Of a DNA stretch of 64,000 nucleotides, positions 1 through 9,497 are shown piece by piece. The DNA comes from Tepidamorphaceae bacterium (GTDB taxonomy: Bacteria > Pseudomonadota > Alphaproteobacteria > Rhizobiales > JAKSCL01): assembly GCA_028289445.1 (NCBI GenBank), contig JANQPO010000004.1, positions 186,001 to 250,000 on the forward strand, in the 5' to 3' direction. Each line of letters starts with the position of its first letter. Positions within the stretch are counted from its first letter, which is position 1. The notes beneath the pieces are model-generated. The model saw only the letters and a list, made by a program, of their open reading frames with translations. It was not told where the DNA came from and did no database searches. The position numbers and the translations under genes are program-made.

Positions 1-399
1 CGCAACATCCAAGATATCGCCAGCGCCGAAATCATACACGCCGTCGACGTGACCGATGGCTGCGCCCGTCTCATCGCGCGCCTCCAACCCAACCAGATCG
101 GTATGGTAGAACGTGTCGGGATCGTCGTCCGGCGGCAGCTGCGATCGCTCGGCGTAAAGCTCCGTGCCGTTCAATGCCTCCGCCGCCGCACGGTCGCCGA
201 CCCCCTCGATACGCGCAACGACGACCTCCTTACCCGGCCGAACATCGGTAAGCCTGTAGGTCCGGCCGGACGGGTCGGTCAAAGGACCGTAGTCGGCAAT
301 TGACAGAGGATCGGCGGTGAACGCCTTGATGCGAACCTGACCGGCAACGCCGTGGGCGCGGCCGATCCGTCCCATCAAGACTTTCTTGTCCGCCGTCAT
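1..399 (-). CDS. rimM: 16S rRNA processing protein RimM (C-terminus cut by window edge)
   Basis: Ribosome maturation factor that helps 30S subunit assembly, in this family by binding ribosomal protein S19. The 133 visible residues are the N-terminal part. They open with MTADKKVLMGRIGRAHGVAG, the usual RimM start, and later carry the PRC-barrel-like segment around FYHTDLVGLEA. The frame stays open at base 1, so the C-terminus lies outside the window. It follows rpsP on the same strand with a gap of about 15 bp, the usual rpsP-rimM-trmD-rplS order. The ATG at 397-399 is the start that matches the family. Confidence 0.93.
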   Translation of the reverse strand, partial: MTADKKVLMGRIGRAHGVAGQVRIKAFTADPLSIADYGPLTDPSGRTYRLTDVRPGKEVVVARIEGVGDRAAAEALNGTELYAERSQLPPDDDPDTFYHTDLVGLEARDETGAAIGHVDGVYDFGAGDILDVA

Positions 400-414
400 G
401 TCATACGGACCGGG

Positions 415-981
415 TTATGCGTCGGCCTTGGTCTCCTCAGCCGGCGCGTCTTCGGCGGCAGGCGCCTCTTCAGCCGGCGCATCCTCTGCTGGCGCATCGG
501 CCTCGGCAGCGGTCTCCTCAGCCGGTGCGTCCTCGACCGGTGCATCGGCTTCGGCAGCAGCCTCTTCGGTCGGAGCCTCTTCAGCGGGAGCCTCTTGGGC
601 GGCAGCGGCCTCTTCCTCGGCTGCCGCGGCGGCTTCCTTCGCGTCTTCCTCCGCCTGGCGAGCCGCTTCGAGACGCTCCTGCGCCTTCTTACCCGGCAGC
701 GCCTTTTGCGGGTTGTTGCGCGGCGCGCGCTTCAAGATGTCGGCATCGTCGAGGAAGCGGTGCACCCGGTCCGTCGGCTTGGCGCCCTTCGACATCCAAT
801 ACTGAATGCGCTCGCCATCAAGCGTGACGCGCGCGTCGGAGCCTTTCGGCTGAAGCGGATCGTAGCTCCCGACCTTTTCGATAAAGCGGCCATCGCGTGG
901 GCTGCGGGCTTCGGCGACGACGATGCGGTAGTAGGGGCGTTTTTTCGCCCCGCCGCGGGACAGTCTGATTTTCAGGGCCAT
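415..981 (-). CDS. rpsP: 30S ribosomal protein S16 with long acidic C-terminal tail
   Basis: Small-subunit ribosomal protein. Residues 1-80 are a normal S16 domain ([20 protein letters not shown] at the start, a GSYDPL motif near residue 38). S16 is commonly 80-120 residues; this one is 188, because residues from about 100 form an Ala/Glu/Lys-rich helix that passes into imperfect repeats of the type [14 protein letters not shown] up to the end. Extended S16 tails are known in alphaproteobacteria, but this one is long and repetitive. An AGGAGA ribosome binding site lies about 9 bases before the ATG. It precedes rimM in the same transcript direction. Confidence 0.96.
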   Translation of the reverse strand: MALKIRLSRGGAKKRPYYRIVVAEARSPRDGRFIEKVGSYDPLQPKGSDARVTLDGERIQYWMSKGAKPTDRVHRFLDDADILKRAPRNNPQKALPGKKAQERLEAARQAEEDAKEAAAAAEEEAAAAQEAPAEEAPTEEAAAEADAPVEDAPAEETAAEADAPAEDAPAEEAPAAEDAPAEETKADA

Positions 982-1035
982 GGGGTTGTTTCTCCTAATG
1001 AATATCCATGTCTCTAGAAGGGTGGGTGCGCGCCG

Positions 1036-1320
1036 TCAGCGGCGCAGGCTTTCGTGGTGCCGGATCACTTCCTTGACAATGAAAGCCAGGAACTTCTCGG
1101 CGAAATCGGGATCGAGATTGGCGTCGGCCGCAAGCTTGCGCAGCCGGGCGACCTGCCGGGCCTCGCGTTCCGGGTCGGCCGGCGGCAGATCGTGTTCGGC
1201 CTTGTAAAGACCGACCCGCTTAGTGCAGCGAAAGCGCTCGGCCAGGATATGAACGAGCGCCGCGTCGATATTGTCGATGGACGCGCGCAGTTCCGCCAAT
1301 TCGCCGTTTTCCTCGCTCAT
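1036..1320 (-). CDS. Chorismate mutase, AroQ type
   Basis: Converts chorismate to prephenate, the branch point to phenylalanine and tyrosine. The 94-residue all-helical protein matches stand-alone AroQ domains. Residues lining the known E. coli mutase active site can be placed at Arg12, Arg29, Lys40, Asp49, Arg52 and Glu53. The ATG at 1318-1320 overlaps the stop of the upstream GNAT gene by 4 bp (ATGA), so the two are translationally coupled. The chorismate mutase/ffh/rpsP neighbourhood is common in Rhizobiales. Confidence 0.9.
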   Translation of the reverse strand: MSEENGELAELRASIDNIDAALVHILAERFRCTKRVGLYKAEHDLPPADPEREARQVARLRKLAADANLDPDFAEKFLAFIVKEVIRHHESLRR

Positions 1321-1862
1321 GCGGCGTCCTTTCCAGGTGCAATGCCAATCGCCTCGGGGCTTGGATGGCGGTAGACCTCCGACACTTCGTTGCGCAGGAC
1401 GATCGTGCCCTCCAGCGTCGCACCAAGTCTGAGAGCGACGCGCTTCGATGGCTCGTTTTCGGGATCGATATAGCTGACGGCCGTCGTCCAGCCGCACTCC
1501 TCGTAATAGTAATGCCGCGCCCGGGCGACGGCTTCGGTGATGATGCCGCGCCCGCGCGCGTCTGGCACCAGCCACCAGCCAAGCTCGTTTTCCGGCCAGT
1601 CGAAGGGCAGATACGCGCCTGCGGCACCGCAGAACCGGCCGGTCGCCTTGTCCTCGATCGCCCACTGCCCGAAGCCTCTGAGCACCCAGTGGCCCATGTA
1701 GATCGCCATGGCCCGCCAAGCATGAATCGCATCGCCGGGCCCGCCGGTGAAGCGGGACTCCGGATCGGCATAGTATGCGGTGAACGCACCATGATCCTCC
1801 GGGCGCACCGCCCGCAGCACCAGTCGCTCGGTCTCAAGCGTGGGGATAGCGACGGTCGTCAT
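1317..1862 (-). CDS. GNAT-family N-acetyltransferase (RimJ/RimL type)
   Basis: Predicted acetyl-CoA-dependent acyltransferase of 181 residues. It has the typical N-terminal motif ETERLVLRAVRPEDHGAF and a central acetyl-CoA loop in the segment WWLVPDARGRGIITEA, followed by the conserved N/S-rich helix ending KRVALRLGA. These features match the RimJ/RimL-like Acetyltransf_3 group. The substrate cannot be told from sequence. It overlaps ffh (upstream) and chorismate mutase (downstream) by 4 bp each, which points to one operon. Confidence 0.85.
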   Translation of the reverse strand: MTTVAIPTLETERLVLRAVRPEDHGAFTAYYADPESRFTGGPGDAIHAWRAMAIYMGHWVLRGFGQWAIEDKATGRFCGAAGAYLPFDWPENELGWWLVPDARGRGIITEAVARARHYYYEECGWTTAVSYIDPENEPSKRVALRLGATLEGTIVLRNEVSEVYRHPSPEAIGIAPGKDAA

Positions 1863-3373
1863 TTCTTCTTCCCCGGAAGACCGGGCAGATCGCCCGGTAA
1901 GCCTGGCAGCGGCGCCTTGCCGCCGAGACCGGGAAGCGCCCCAGGCACACCACCGAGACCGGGCGGCAGCGCATCGGGAAGCCCACCAGGCAGACCACCG
2001 CCCTTGGCCATATCCTCCAGCATCGCCGGATCAGGCTGCGGACCGCCGCCGAAAAGCCCGGCAAGGCCGCCCTTGCGCTTGCCCATCTTCTTCATCATGT
2101 CGGCCATCTGGCGATGCATTTTCAGGAGTCGATTGACGTCCTGCACCTCGGTGCCCGAGCCTGCGGCAATCCGCTTGCGCCGGCTGGCCTTGATGATTTC
2201 CGGCTTGCGCCGCTCACGCGGGGTCATCGACGAGATGATCGCCTGCTGGCGCTTGATCACCGACTCGTCGAGATTAGCGGCGTCGAGTTGCTTCTTGACC
2301 TTGCCGATGCCAGGCAAGAGGCCCATCAGCCCCGACATGCCGCCCATTTTCTGCATCTGCTTAAGCTGGTCGCCCAGGTCTTCGAGATCGAACGCGCCCT
2401 TTTGCAGCTTGCGCGCCATCGCCTCGGCTTTGTCCTGGTCGATCTCGGCCGCCGCCTTCTCGACCAGTGAGACAATGTCGCCCATGCCCAGGATGCGCGA
2501 CGCGATACGCTCGGGATGAAAGTCCTCAAGCGCATCCCACTTTTCGCCGACGCCCATCAGCTTGATCGGCTTGCCCGTGACCGCGCGCATGGAAAGCGCC
2601 GCGCCGCCGCGCCCATCGCCATCGATGCGGGTTAGCACGATGCCGGTGACCTCAAGTCGCTCGTTGAAGGCACGCGCCGTGTTGACGGCGTCCTGGCCGG
2701 TCAGCGCGTCGGCGACCAGCAGGATCTCGTGCGGATCGGTCTCGGCCCTGACGGCGGCGACTTCGGCCATCAACTCTTCGTCGATGGTCGTGCGGCCGGC
2801 GGTGTCGAGCAGCACGACATCGTAGCCGCCAAGCTTCGCCGATTGCTGCGCACGCGCGGCGATCTGTGTCGCCGATTGACCCTCGACGATCGGCAGCACG
2901 TCGACACCGACCTGCTCGCCCAGCACCCGCAACTGTTCCATCGCCGCCGGCCGACGCGTGTCGAGCGAGGCCATGAGAACCTTCTTCTTGTCCCGCTCGG
3001 TGAGCCGATAGGCGATCTTCGCCGTTGTCGTCGTCTTGCCCGAGCCCTGCAGGCCGACCATGAGGATCGGAACGGGCGGCGCTGCCGCCAATGACAGGGG
3101 CACGGCATCGCGGCCCAGCATGTCGACCAGCGCGTCGTTGACGATCTTGACGACCATCTGGCCGGGCGTGACCGACTTCACGACCTCGACGCCGACGGCG
3201 CGCTCACGCACGGTCTCGGTGAAGTCCTTGACCACATCGAGCGCCACATCGGCCTCGATCAGCGCTCGGCGCACCTCGCGCAGCGCGGTGTTGACATCCG
3301 CCTCCGACAGCGCGCCGCGCTTGGTCAGCGTGTCGAAAATGCCGGACAGGCGGTCTTGCAGGCTTTCAAACAT
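1859..3373 (-). CDS. ffh: Signal recognition particle protein Ffh (SRP54)
   Basis: GTPase of the signal recognition particle, which binds signal peptides on ribosomes and docks with FtsY (encoded at 7.8 kb). The N domain covers about residues 1-85, and the G domain has the P-loop GLQGSGKT at 107-114, the DTAGR motif and a TRIDGDGRGG motif. The Met-rich M domain includes SGTEVQDVNRLLKMHRQMAD. After it comes a tail of about 60 residues rich in Gly, Leu and Pro (repeats of the GLPG/LPGLG type) ending in KKK, longer than in E. coli Ffh. It is the first gene of the run ffh-GNAT-chorismate mutase. Confidence 0.97.
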   Translation of the reverse strand: MFESLQDRLSGIFDTLTKRGALSEADVNTALREVRRALIEADVALDVVKDFTETVRERAVGVEVVKSVTPGQMVVKIVNDALVDMLGRDAVPLSLAAAPPVPILMVGLQGSGKTTTTAKIAYRLTERDKKKVLMASLDTRRPAAMEQLRVLGEQVGVDVLPIVEGQSATQIAARAQQSAKLGGYDVVLLDTAGRTTIDEELMAEVAAVRAETDPHEILLVADALTGQDAVNTARAFNERLEVTGIVLTRIDGDGRGGAALSMRAVTGKPIKLMGVGEKWDALEDFHPERIASRILGMGDIVSLVEKAAAEIDQDKAEAMARKLQKGAFDLEDLGDQLKQMQKMGGMSGLMGLLPGIGKVKKQLDAANLDESVIKRQQAIISSMTPRERRKPEIIKASRRKRIAAGSGTEVQDVNRLLKMHRQMADMMKKMGKRKGGLAGLFGGGPQPDPAMLEDMAKGGGLPGGLPDALPPGLGGVPGALPGLGGKAPLPGLPGDLPGLPGKKK

Positions 3374-3654
3374 GATTATCGCGCCTCCGTCTCACGCACG
3401 GGCTGTCCGCCCGTATATTGCAGACAGGCATCCTTCCATACGTTGTCGGCGCGCATCGCCATAACAAGTCCCATTCCATAGCCAAACGCGCCCGCGGGCG
3501 CACAGCGCTGGCGGACGTTTGCTTCCGGGCTCTCTTTAGACCTTTGCGGGGCCCGGGCGGCGGTTGTTTCGATCTCGATCTTTGAAATCGCCGCTGTCGA
3601 TAGGCCTCGGACAGGGCGATGTCAAGGCGAGCCGGCGCTTCTCGATGTTCCCTG

Positions 3655-4860
3655 CTAGATATCCTCTGTCGGCGTTTGCCGCGCCAAGTAGGCGAGGAAG
3701 AGGGCCATGACCGCGCAGACGACGAAAGAGACGACGACCGGCGTGGCGGTCCCGTCATAGACCCGGCCGACGACGACCGCGACAACCACGGCAATCAGGC
3801 TGGAGACGGACGAGACGACAGATGTTCCGATCCCGGCGATGCGGCCCAGCGGCTGCATCGCCAACGCGTTGAGGTCGCCAAACAGGATCCCGATTGACGC
3901 GAACATCGCAAAAAAGCCGACCATGAAAACCCAAAAGGGCGGAATGCCGCTGTAAGCCAGGGTCACGGCCAGAAGCGCAAGCCCGCACGCGATCAGCCAG
4001 ACCAGGCTGTAGACGGACAGGCGATACATGCCGAACCGCATGACCAGGCGCGCATTGGCCATGGACGCCAGGCCAAGACCGAACGCAAGGATCGCGAAAT
4101 AGAGCGGAAACCCGGCCTCCGCGTCGTAGAGATCGCGAAACAGCGCTTCGGACGTGGAGAGGTAAAGCAGAAAAGCGCCGAACACGAAGCCGACAGCCAC
4201 CGTATGCGCCATGACGCCAGGATGGCTGAAGATGAGCCGCGCATTTGCCAGAAGCGGCCCGACAACAATCGGGATCCGGCGCTCGCGCGGCAGCGTTTCC
4301 GATTGCCGCGCCATCAGCCAAGCGGCGCTGACAAAGGCGGCGGCGACAAAGACGACGAAAATCATCCTCCAGTGCGCCAGGATCAAAATGCCCTGGCCGA
4401 TCGCCGGCGCCACCATCGGCACAAGGATGAAGACCATGAAGATAATCGACAGGATGCGCGCCATGGCGTCGCCGCGATACTGATCCCGGATCAAGGCGCG
4501 CGCCGCGATCTTCGGACCTGACGCCCCAAAGCCCTGGATGATCCGGCCAGCCAGCATCATCTCCATCGACATGGCCGTTGCCGCGACAACCGCGCCGACC
4601 GCATAGATGGCCAGGCCGATCACGATGGCGCCCTTTCGGCCGATCGCGTCGGACAGCGGTCCGAAGACAATTTCGCCGAACACCATGCCGAAGATGAACA
4701 GCGAGATGATGAGCTGCGTGTTGTTGGGATTGTCCACGCCCAGGTCTTGTCCGATTTCCGACAACGCCGGCAGCATGGCGTCGATGCTGAGTGCCGTCAG
4801 CGACGTGATCAGCGAAAACAAGATCACGAACTCCGTCAGTGTCAGCGGTGCTTTCGGCAT
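3655..4860 (-). CDS. MFS multidrug efflux transporter, Bcr/CflA family
   Basis: Predicted inner-membrane proton-driven exporter of 401 residues with about 12 hydrophobic segments. Motif A-like GPLSDAIGRKGAI lies in the loop after the second segment, and motif C-like GPKIAARALIRDQYRG is typical of Bcr/CflA-type DHA1 drug transporters. The substrate is unknown. It sits between ffh and dapF, which are close neighbours in many Rhizobiales, so it looks like a local insertion. It is divergent from dapF. Start: ATG at 4858-4860. Confidence 0.88.
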   Translation of the reverse strand: MPKAPLTLTEFVILFSLITSLTALSIDAMLPALSEIGQDLGVDNPNNTQLIISLFIFGMVFGEIVFGPLSDAIGRKGAIVIGLAIYAVGAVVAATAMSMEMMLAGRIIQGFGASGPKIAARALIRDQYRGDAMARILSIIFMVFILVPMVAPAIGQGILILAHWRMIFVVFVAAAFVSAAWLMARQSETLPRERRIPIVVGPLLANARLIFSHPGVMAHTVAVGFVFGAFLLYLSTSEALFRDLYDAEAGFPLYFAILAFGLGLASMANARLVMRFGMYRLSVYSLVWLIACGLALLAVTLAYSGIPPFWVFMVGFFAMFASIGILFGDLNALAMQPLGRIAGIGTSVVSSVSSLIAVVVAVVVGRVYDGTATPVVVSFVVCAVMALFLAYLARQTPTEDI

Positions 4861-4988
4861 TCACGCAGGCTCGTTGGCGAGGATCAGGAGTGTCGCATTC
4901 CCGGTATCAGCCGCGAATGCTTGCTGGGCTGGCGCCCGGCCTCGGAATTCGCCATATACATGGCAATCGAACCGATTGCGATGCGATG

Positions 4989-5852
4989 ATGACGAACGCC
5001 ATCCCTTTTTCGAAGATGAACGGCCTCGGCAACGACTTTGTCGTCGTCGACGCGCGGTCATCGCCGATGCGGTTTTCCGGCGAACAGATCGCGCGGATCG
5101 CCGATAGGGACACAGGCATTGGCTGCGATCAGTTCATCGTCATGGAAAACGTGGCTGGTGCGCCGGACATCGACGTCTTCATGCGCATCTACAACCAGGA
5201 AGGCTTCGAGGTCGACGCCTGCGGAAACGCCACGCGCTGCATCGGCCGTGTCATCATGGACGAAAAGGCGGCCACGACCGCGACCGTGATGACCAATGCC
5301 GGCGTGCTCTTTGTGTCGGAAGGCGAGGTGCCCGGCACGGTCACCGTCGACATGGGCGTACCGAAATTCGGCTGGGACGAAATCCCGCTGGCGGAACAGT
5401 TTCACGATACCACCGGGATCGAACTGCAACTCGGACCGATCGACGCACCGCTGATCCACACGCCGTCCGTCGTCAATGTCGGCAATCCGCATGCGGTGTT
5501 CTGGGTCAACAATCTCGACGTCGTCGATCTCGCTAAGGCCGGACCGCTCCTGGAGAACCATCCGATGTTTCCCGAGCGCGCCAATATTTCGCTGGCCCTG
5601 GTCGAGTCGCCGACGCGCATCCGGCTCAAGGTCTGGGAGCGCGGCGCTGGGCTGACCCGCGCTTGCGGAACCGCGGCCTGCGCGGCGGCCGTCTGTGGCG
5701 CGCGCAAGCGCCTGACGGAACGCGCGGTCGAGATCGTATTGCCAGGCGGTCCGCTCGCCATCGACTGGCGCGAGGACACGGGTCGCATCCTGATGACCGG
5801 TCCCTATGCACACGATTATGACGGCGAAATTCCGGCGTCGCTGATCAGCTAA
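4989..5852 (+). CDS. dapF: Diaminopimelate epimerase
   Basis: Converts LL- to meso-diaminopimelate for lysine and peptidoglycan synthesis. The 287-residue protein starts MTNAIPFSKMNGLGNDFVVV, the conserved N-terminus. The two catalytic cysteines are in the conserved contexts EVDACGNATRC and TRACGTAACA. Two ATG codons are adjacent (4986 and 4989); the second matches the family start, and no clear ribosome binding site separates them. Its last 8 bp overlap the convergent gene that ends at 5845. Confidence 0.96.
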   Translation: MTNAIPFSKMNGLGNDFVVVDARSSPMRFSGEQIARIADRDTGIGCDQFIVMENVAGAPDIDVFMRIYNQEGFEVDACGNATRCIGRVIMDEKAATTATVMTNAGVLFVSEGEVPGTVTVDMGVPKFGWDEIPLAEQFHDTTGIELQLGPIDAPLIHTPSVVNVGNPHAVFWVNNLDVVDLAKAGPLLENHPMFPERANISLALVESPTRIRLKVWERGAGLTRACGTAACAAAVCGARKRLTERAVEIVLPGGPLAIDWREDTGRILMTGPYAHDYDGEIPASLIS

Positions 5853-6450
5853 TCGGCACCAGCGGGTGCAGGAGAATGAAGAACTCCGGCATCGGCGACA
5901 CATCGAGAAGGTTGACGTCAAACTCCACATCGCCGCCCGGATCGACGCTACCGTCGCGAAACCGCAAACGATCATAGGGCTCCTGGGCGGCCATCAAATG
6001 GCGGAACCGGTTTGAGCGGATGTGACGGTCCGCGAACGTCTGCATCTGATCGAAGGACAGTCCATCGCCATAGACGCTTGGTTCGTCGCGTACCTGCTGA
6101 AGCTCGAAATCAAATCCGACCCAGGGAAAACGGCTGTCATTGATGATGACGGTCTTGATCGCCGACCGGAAGAAGAACGGATTGGACATCGTGAAGGGCC
6201 GGTTCGACGTGTCATCGGCAAAGCGGATAACGAGCACGACAGGATCGACGTGCGCTAGGCGCTGAACGAGGACGATGGGATCCTCTTCCGTGCCGGCACC
6301 CGACACAGACAGGATCTCGAATCCGCCCAGTTCGTCGGAGAAGATAAGGCCGCCAGCCCGATTTGCCTCTTCGCCCAAAGCCGGCAGGCACAGCGCAATC
6401 GCCATGATCAGCGCGCCGAGGGGTTTGAAAATGCCGGTCAGCGACCCCAT
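5845..6450 (-). CDS. Exported protein of unknown function
   Basis: I do not recognise the family. The 201-residue product begins with a hydrophobic stretch (PLGALIMAIALCLPALG, about residues 11-27), which looks like a signal peptide with cleavage after ALG. The rest is beta-rich, with no cysteines, no clear enzyme motif and no further membrane segment. Visible features are FSDELGGFEILSVSG near the mature N-terminus and a hydrophobic C-terminal end (FFILLHPLVPIS). It is convergent with dapF (8 bp overlap) and divergent from mtaB. Codon use resembles its neighbours. It is probably a periplasmic protein. Confidence 0.7.
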   Translation of the reverse strand: MGSLTGIFKPLGALIMAIALCLPALGEEANRAGGLIFSDELGGFEILSVSGAGTEEDPIVLVQRLAHVDPVVLVIRFADDTSNRPFTMSNPFFFRSAIKTVIINDSRFPWVGFDFELQQVRDEPSVYGDGLSFDQMQTFADRHIRSNRFRHLMAAQEPYDRLRFRDGSVDPGGDVEFDVNLLDVSPMPEFFILLHPLVPIS

Positions 6451-6533
6451 AACCCGGCCATAATATCTCGAAATTGAATGTCAGTCGTGTAAAAAGGCCG
6501 CGAAATATCGCCACTGCTGCCAAAGTGTCGCCC

Positions 6534-7805
6534 GTGACGAAACCGGAAATCATCACGTTCGGTTGCCGACTGAACGCCTATGAATCGGAAGTCATCCGCC
6601 GTGAGGCGGAGGCAGCCGGGCTCGACAATGCGGTCATCGTCAACACCTGCGCCGTCACGGCAGAAGCGACCCGCCAGGCCAGGCAGACGATCCGACGGGC
6701 CCGACGCGAGCACCCGGATGCGCGCATCATCGTGACCGGCTGTGCCGCGCAGATCGAGCCCGAGACATTTGCCGAAATGGAAGCGGTGGACGCCGTTATC
6801 GGCAACCAGGAAAAGCTCGATCCCGGGACCTATCGAGCGCTCGATTTCGGCGCCCTCGACAGCGAACGCGTCATCGTCAACGACATCATGGCCGTCACGG
6901 AAACCGCCGCGCACATGGTCGAGCATTTCGATGACGGCGTCGGCGGACGGCGCGCGCGGGCCTTCGTGCAAGTGCAAAACGGCTGCGACCACCGCTGCAC
7001 GTTTTGCATTATCCCCTATGGACGGGGCAATTCGCGCTCCGTGCCCATGGGTGCGGTGGTCGACGAGATTCGGTCGCTGGTCGAGAACGGCTATGCTGAG
7101 ATCGTGCTCACCGGCGTCGACATCACCGCCTATGGCCGCGACCTGCCGGGAGCGCCGAGCCTCGGCACGCTGGCTAGGGCCATCCTCAAGGCGGTGCCCG
7201 ACCTGCCGCGCCTTCGATTGTCGTCCATCGATTCCATCGAAGCCGACCCCGCGCTCATGGCGGCGCTTGCCGACGAGGACCGGCTGATGCCGCATCTGCA
7301 TCTGTCGCTTCAGTCCGGCGACGACATGATCTTGAAACGCATGAAGCGCCGGCACTCCCGCGCCGATACGGTCCGGTTCTGCGATGAGGCCCGCCGATTA
7401 CGACCGGATGTCGTCTTCGGCGCCGACATCATCGCCGGCTTTCCGACCGAAACCGAAGCGATGTTCGAAAACTCACTATCGATTGTCGAGGACTGCGGCC
7501 TCGTCCACCTCCATGTCTTCCCGTTTTCGCCGCGCGAGGGCACGCCTGCGGCGCGCATGCCGCAGCTTGACCGCGGCGTGATCAAAGCGCGCGCCCAGCG
7601 CCTGCGCGAGCGTGGTGACGCGGCTTATGTCGCCCATCTGGATCGCCAGGTCGGCCGGACCCTGCAGGTGCTTGCAGAGCGCAGCGATAAGGGCCTGACA
7701 GAAGCCTTCATGCCGGTTCGCCTCATGAACGCCGAACCCGGTCGCATCCAAATCGTGCGGATTGCCGGTCATGACGGCCAGTCTCTGCTGGCCGAGGCGG
7801 CCTGA
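6534..7805 (+). CDS. mtaB: tRNA (N6-threonylcarbamoyladenosine-37)-methylthiotransferase MtaB
   Basis: Radical-SAM enzyme that adds a methylthio group to t6A37 in tRNAs. Of 423 residues, the N-terminal MTTase domain starts TKPEIITFGCRLNAYESEVI. The radical-SAM cluster motif CDHRCTFC follows in the context QNGCDHRCTFCIIPYGRG. The GCRLN motif is the MtaB hallmark, against GCQMN in MiaB. I chose the GTG at 6534; an in-frame GTG at 6525 and an ATG at 6474 are alternatives. The stop shares a base with the ftsY start (TGATG), so the two are coupled. Confidence 0.93.
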   Translation: MTKPEIITFGCRLNAYESEVIRREAEAAGLDNAVIVNTCAVTAEATRQARQTIRRARREHPDARIIVTGCAAQIEPETFAEMEAVDAVIGNQEKLDPGTYRALDFGALDSERVIVNDIMAVTETAAHMVEHFDDGVGGRRARAFVQVQNGCDHRCTFCIIPYGRGNSRSVPMGAVVDEIRSLVENGYAEIVLTGVDITAYGRDLPGAPSLGTLARAILKAVPDLPRLRLSSIDSIEADPALMAALADEDRLMPHLHLSLQSGDDMILKRMKRRHSRADTVRFCDEARRLRPDVVFGADIIAGFPTETEAMFENSLSIVEDCGLVHLHVFPFSPREGTPAARMPQLDRGVIKARAQRLRERGDAAYVAHLDRQVGRTLQVLAERSDKGLTEAFMPVRLMNAEPGRIQIVRIAGHDGQSLLAEAA

Positions 7806-8887
7806 TGGCCGACGGCAAACCGGGGCTGCTTAAGCGGTTTCTGGGCGGCAAGCCAGGCAACGAGGGCGCAGAAACGCCTCCCCCAGTCGCGCCGACACCC
7901 GACGACGCGACAGTGGCCTCGGCCCCTCACGACGCCTCAGCGGCCAGCGAAGCACCGGAACCCGGCAACACCGGCTGGTTCTCGCGCCTGCGCGCCGGTC
8001 TGTCGCGTTCATCGTCGCAGCTTGGCCAATCGCTCACCGGCATCTTCACTAAGAAGAAGCTCGACCAGGCGATGCTGGACGACCTCGAGGATGCCCTGCT
8101 TCAGGCCGATCTCGGTCTGGAAACCGCCATGGCGATCACCGAAACGCTCGCCAAGGACCGCTTCGACAAGGATATCAGCGTTGACGAGGTCCGCACGGTT
8201 CTGGCGACGGAGATCGGCAGCGTGCTGCAACCGGTGGCCAAGCCGCTTGAGATCGACCGGGGCGCCAAGCCGCATGTTATCCTCGTCGTCGGTGTCAACG
8301 GATCGGGCAAGACGACGACGCTCGGCAAGCTGGCGCACCGGTTCAAGGCCGAGGGCCTTTCCGTCATGATGGCGGCCGGTGATACCTTCCGCGCCGCCGC
8401 CATCGAGCAGCTCAAGGTCTGGGGCGAAAGGACCGGGACGCCGGTGATCGCGCGCGACCAGGGTGCTGATGCCTCCGGCCTTGCCTTCGATGCGCTGAAC
8501 GAGGCCAAGACCGCCAACACAGACGTCTTGATGATCGATACCGCCGGGCGCCTTCAGAACAAGACCGAACTGATGGCCGAACTCGAAAAGGTCGTGCGCG
8601 TGCTGAAGAAGCAGGACCCTTCGGCGCCCCACTCCGTGCTTCTGGTGCTCGACGCGACGACCGGTCAAAACGCGCTTCAGCAAGCGGAGATCTTCGGCAA
8701 GATCGCTGGTGTCACCGGTCTCGTCATGACAAAGCTCGACGGGACGGCGAAGGGCGGCATCCTGGTGGCGATCGCGGCCAAGCACAAACTGCCGGTGCAC
8801 TTCATCGGTGTCGGCGAGGCACTTGACGATCTGCAACCCTTTGAGGCCGCCGATTTCGCCAACGCGATTGCGGGGCTGGCGGAATGA
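7805..8887 (+). CDS. ftsY: Signal recognition particle receptor FtsY
   Basis: Membrane-associated GTPase that receives SRP-ribosome complexes (partner of Ffh at 1.9-3.4 kb). The 360 residues begin with a low-complexity acidic and Pro/Ala-rich region (about 1-65). The N domain begins near [20 protein letters not shown], followed by the G domain with P-loop [15 protein letters not shown] and the motifs DTAGRLQNK and [10 protein letters not shown]. It sits between mtaB and the septation protein gene, overlapping them by 1 and 4 bp. Confidence 0.97.
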   Translation: MADGKPGLLKRFLGGKPGNEGAETPPPVAPTPDDATVASAPHDASAASEAPEPGNTGWFSRLRAGLSRSSSQLGQSLTGIFTKKKLDQAMLDDLEDALLQADLGLETAMAITETLAKDRFDKDISVDEVRTVLATEIGSVLQPVAKPLEIDRGAKPHVILVVGVNGSGKTTTLGKLAHRFKAEGLSVMMAAGDTFRAAAIEQLKVWGERTGTPVIARDQGADASGLAFDALNEAKTANTDVLMIDTAGRLQNKTELMAELEKVVRVLKKQDPSAPHSVLLVLDATTGQNALQQAEIFGKIAGVTGLVMTKLDGTAKGGILVAIAAKHKLPVHFIGVGEALDDLQPFEAADFANAIAGLAE

Positions 8888-9453
8888 GCGCGTCGGCAAA
8901 GCAGGAAAACCCGGTCCTTAAGCTCTTGCTGGAATTGGGGCCGCTGATCGCCTTCTTCATCACCAATGCGCGCGCCGGCATCTTGACCGCCACGGCCGTC
9001 TTCATGGTGGCGGTGACGATCTCGCTGATCGCGTCCTACGCGCTCAACCGCCGGATCGCGGTCATGCCGCTCGTCTCCGGCGTCGTGGTCCTGGTCTTCG
9101 GCGGACTCACGCTGTTTCTTCAAGATGAACTGTTCATCAAGCTGAAGCCAACCATCGTCAACGTGCTGTTCGGCTCGATCCTGATTGGCGGACTGCTTGC
9201 GAACCGCTCGCTGCTGCGCATCGTCTTCGATGCTGTCTTCGACCTGACGGAAGAAGGCTGGCGCAAGCTCACCTGGCGCTGGGGGATTTTCTTCTTTTTC
9301 CTGGCAGCGCTGAACGAAGTCATCTGGCGCACGCAGTCGACCGATTTCTGGGTCGCCTTCAAGGTCTGGGGCATGATGCCGATCACGCTTATCTTCACGC
9401 TGGCCCAAATGCCGCTGATTACGCGCTATTCGACGGAGACGGAAGAAGGCTGA
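8884..9453 (+). CDS. Inner-membrane protein, septation protein A (YciB/IspZ) family
   Basis: Integral membrane protein of 189 residues with about five hydrophobic helices. The family motif [15 protein letters not shown] sits near the N-terminus, and the conserved [20 protein letters not shown] segment follows in the middle. Members affect cell division and envelope integrity, but the biochemical role is not settled. Its ATG overlaps the ftsY stop by 4 bp. The order ftsY-septation protein-ccm genes is common in Rhizobiales. Confidence 0.92.
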   Translation: MSASAKQENPVLKLLLELGPLIAFFITNARAGILTATAVFMVAVTISLIASYALNRRIAVMPLVSGVVVLVFGGLTLFLQDELFIKLKPTIVNVLFGSILIGGLLANRSLLRIVFDAVFDLTEEGWRKLTWRWGIFFFFLAALNEVIWRTQSTDFWVAFKVWGMMPITLIFTLAQMPLITRYSTETEEG

Positions 9454-9497
9454 CCGGCTGGATCGGAATGAGTTCAAACTGAATCATTCCCCTCCTT

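Noticed and set aside
3374..3654. 4.5S (SRP) RNA in the gap beside ffh
   Set aside because: No match to the conserved GGAAGGAAGCAGCC core on either strand; only a small ACGGGC/GCCCGT hairpin is present.
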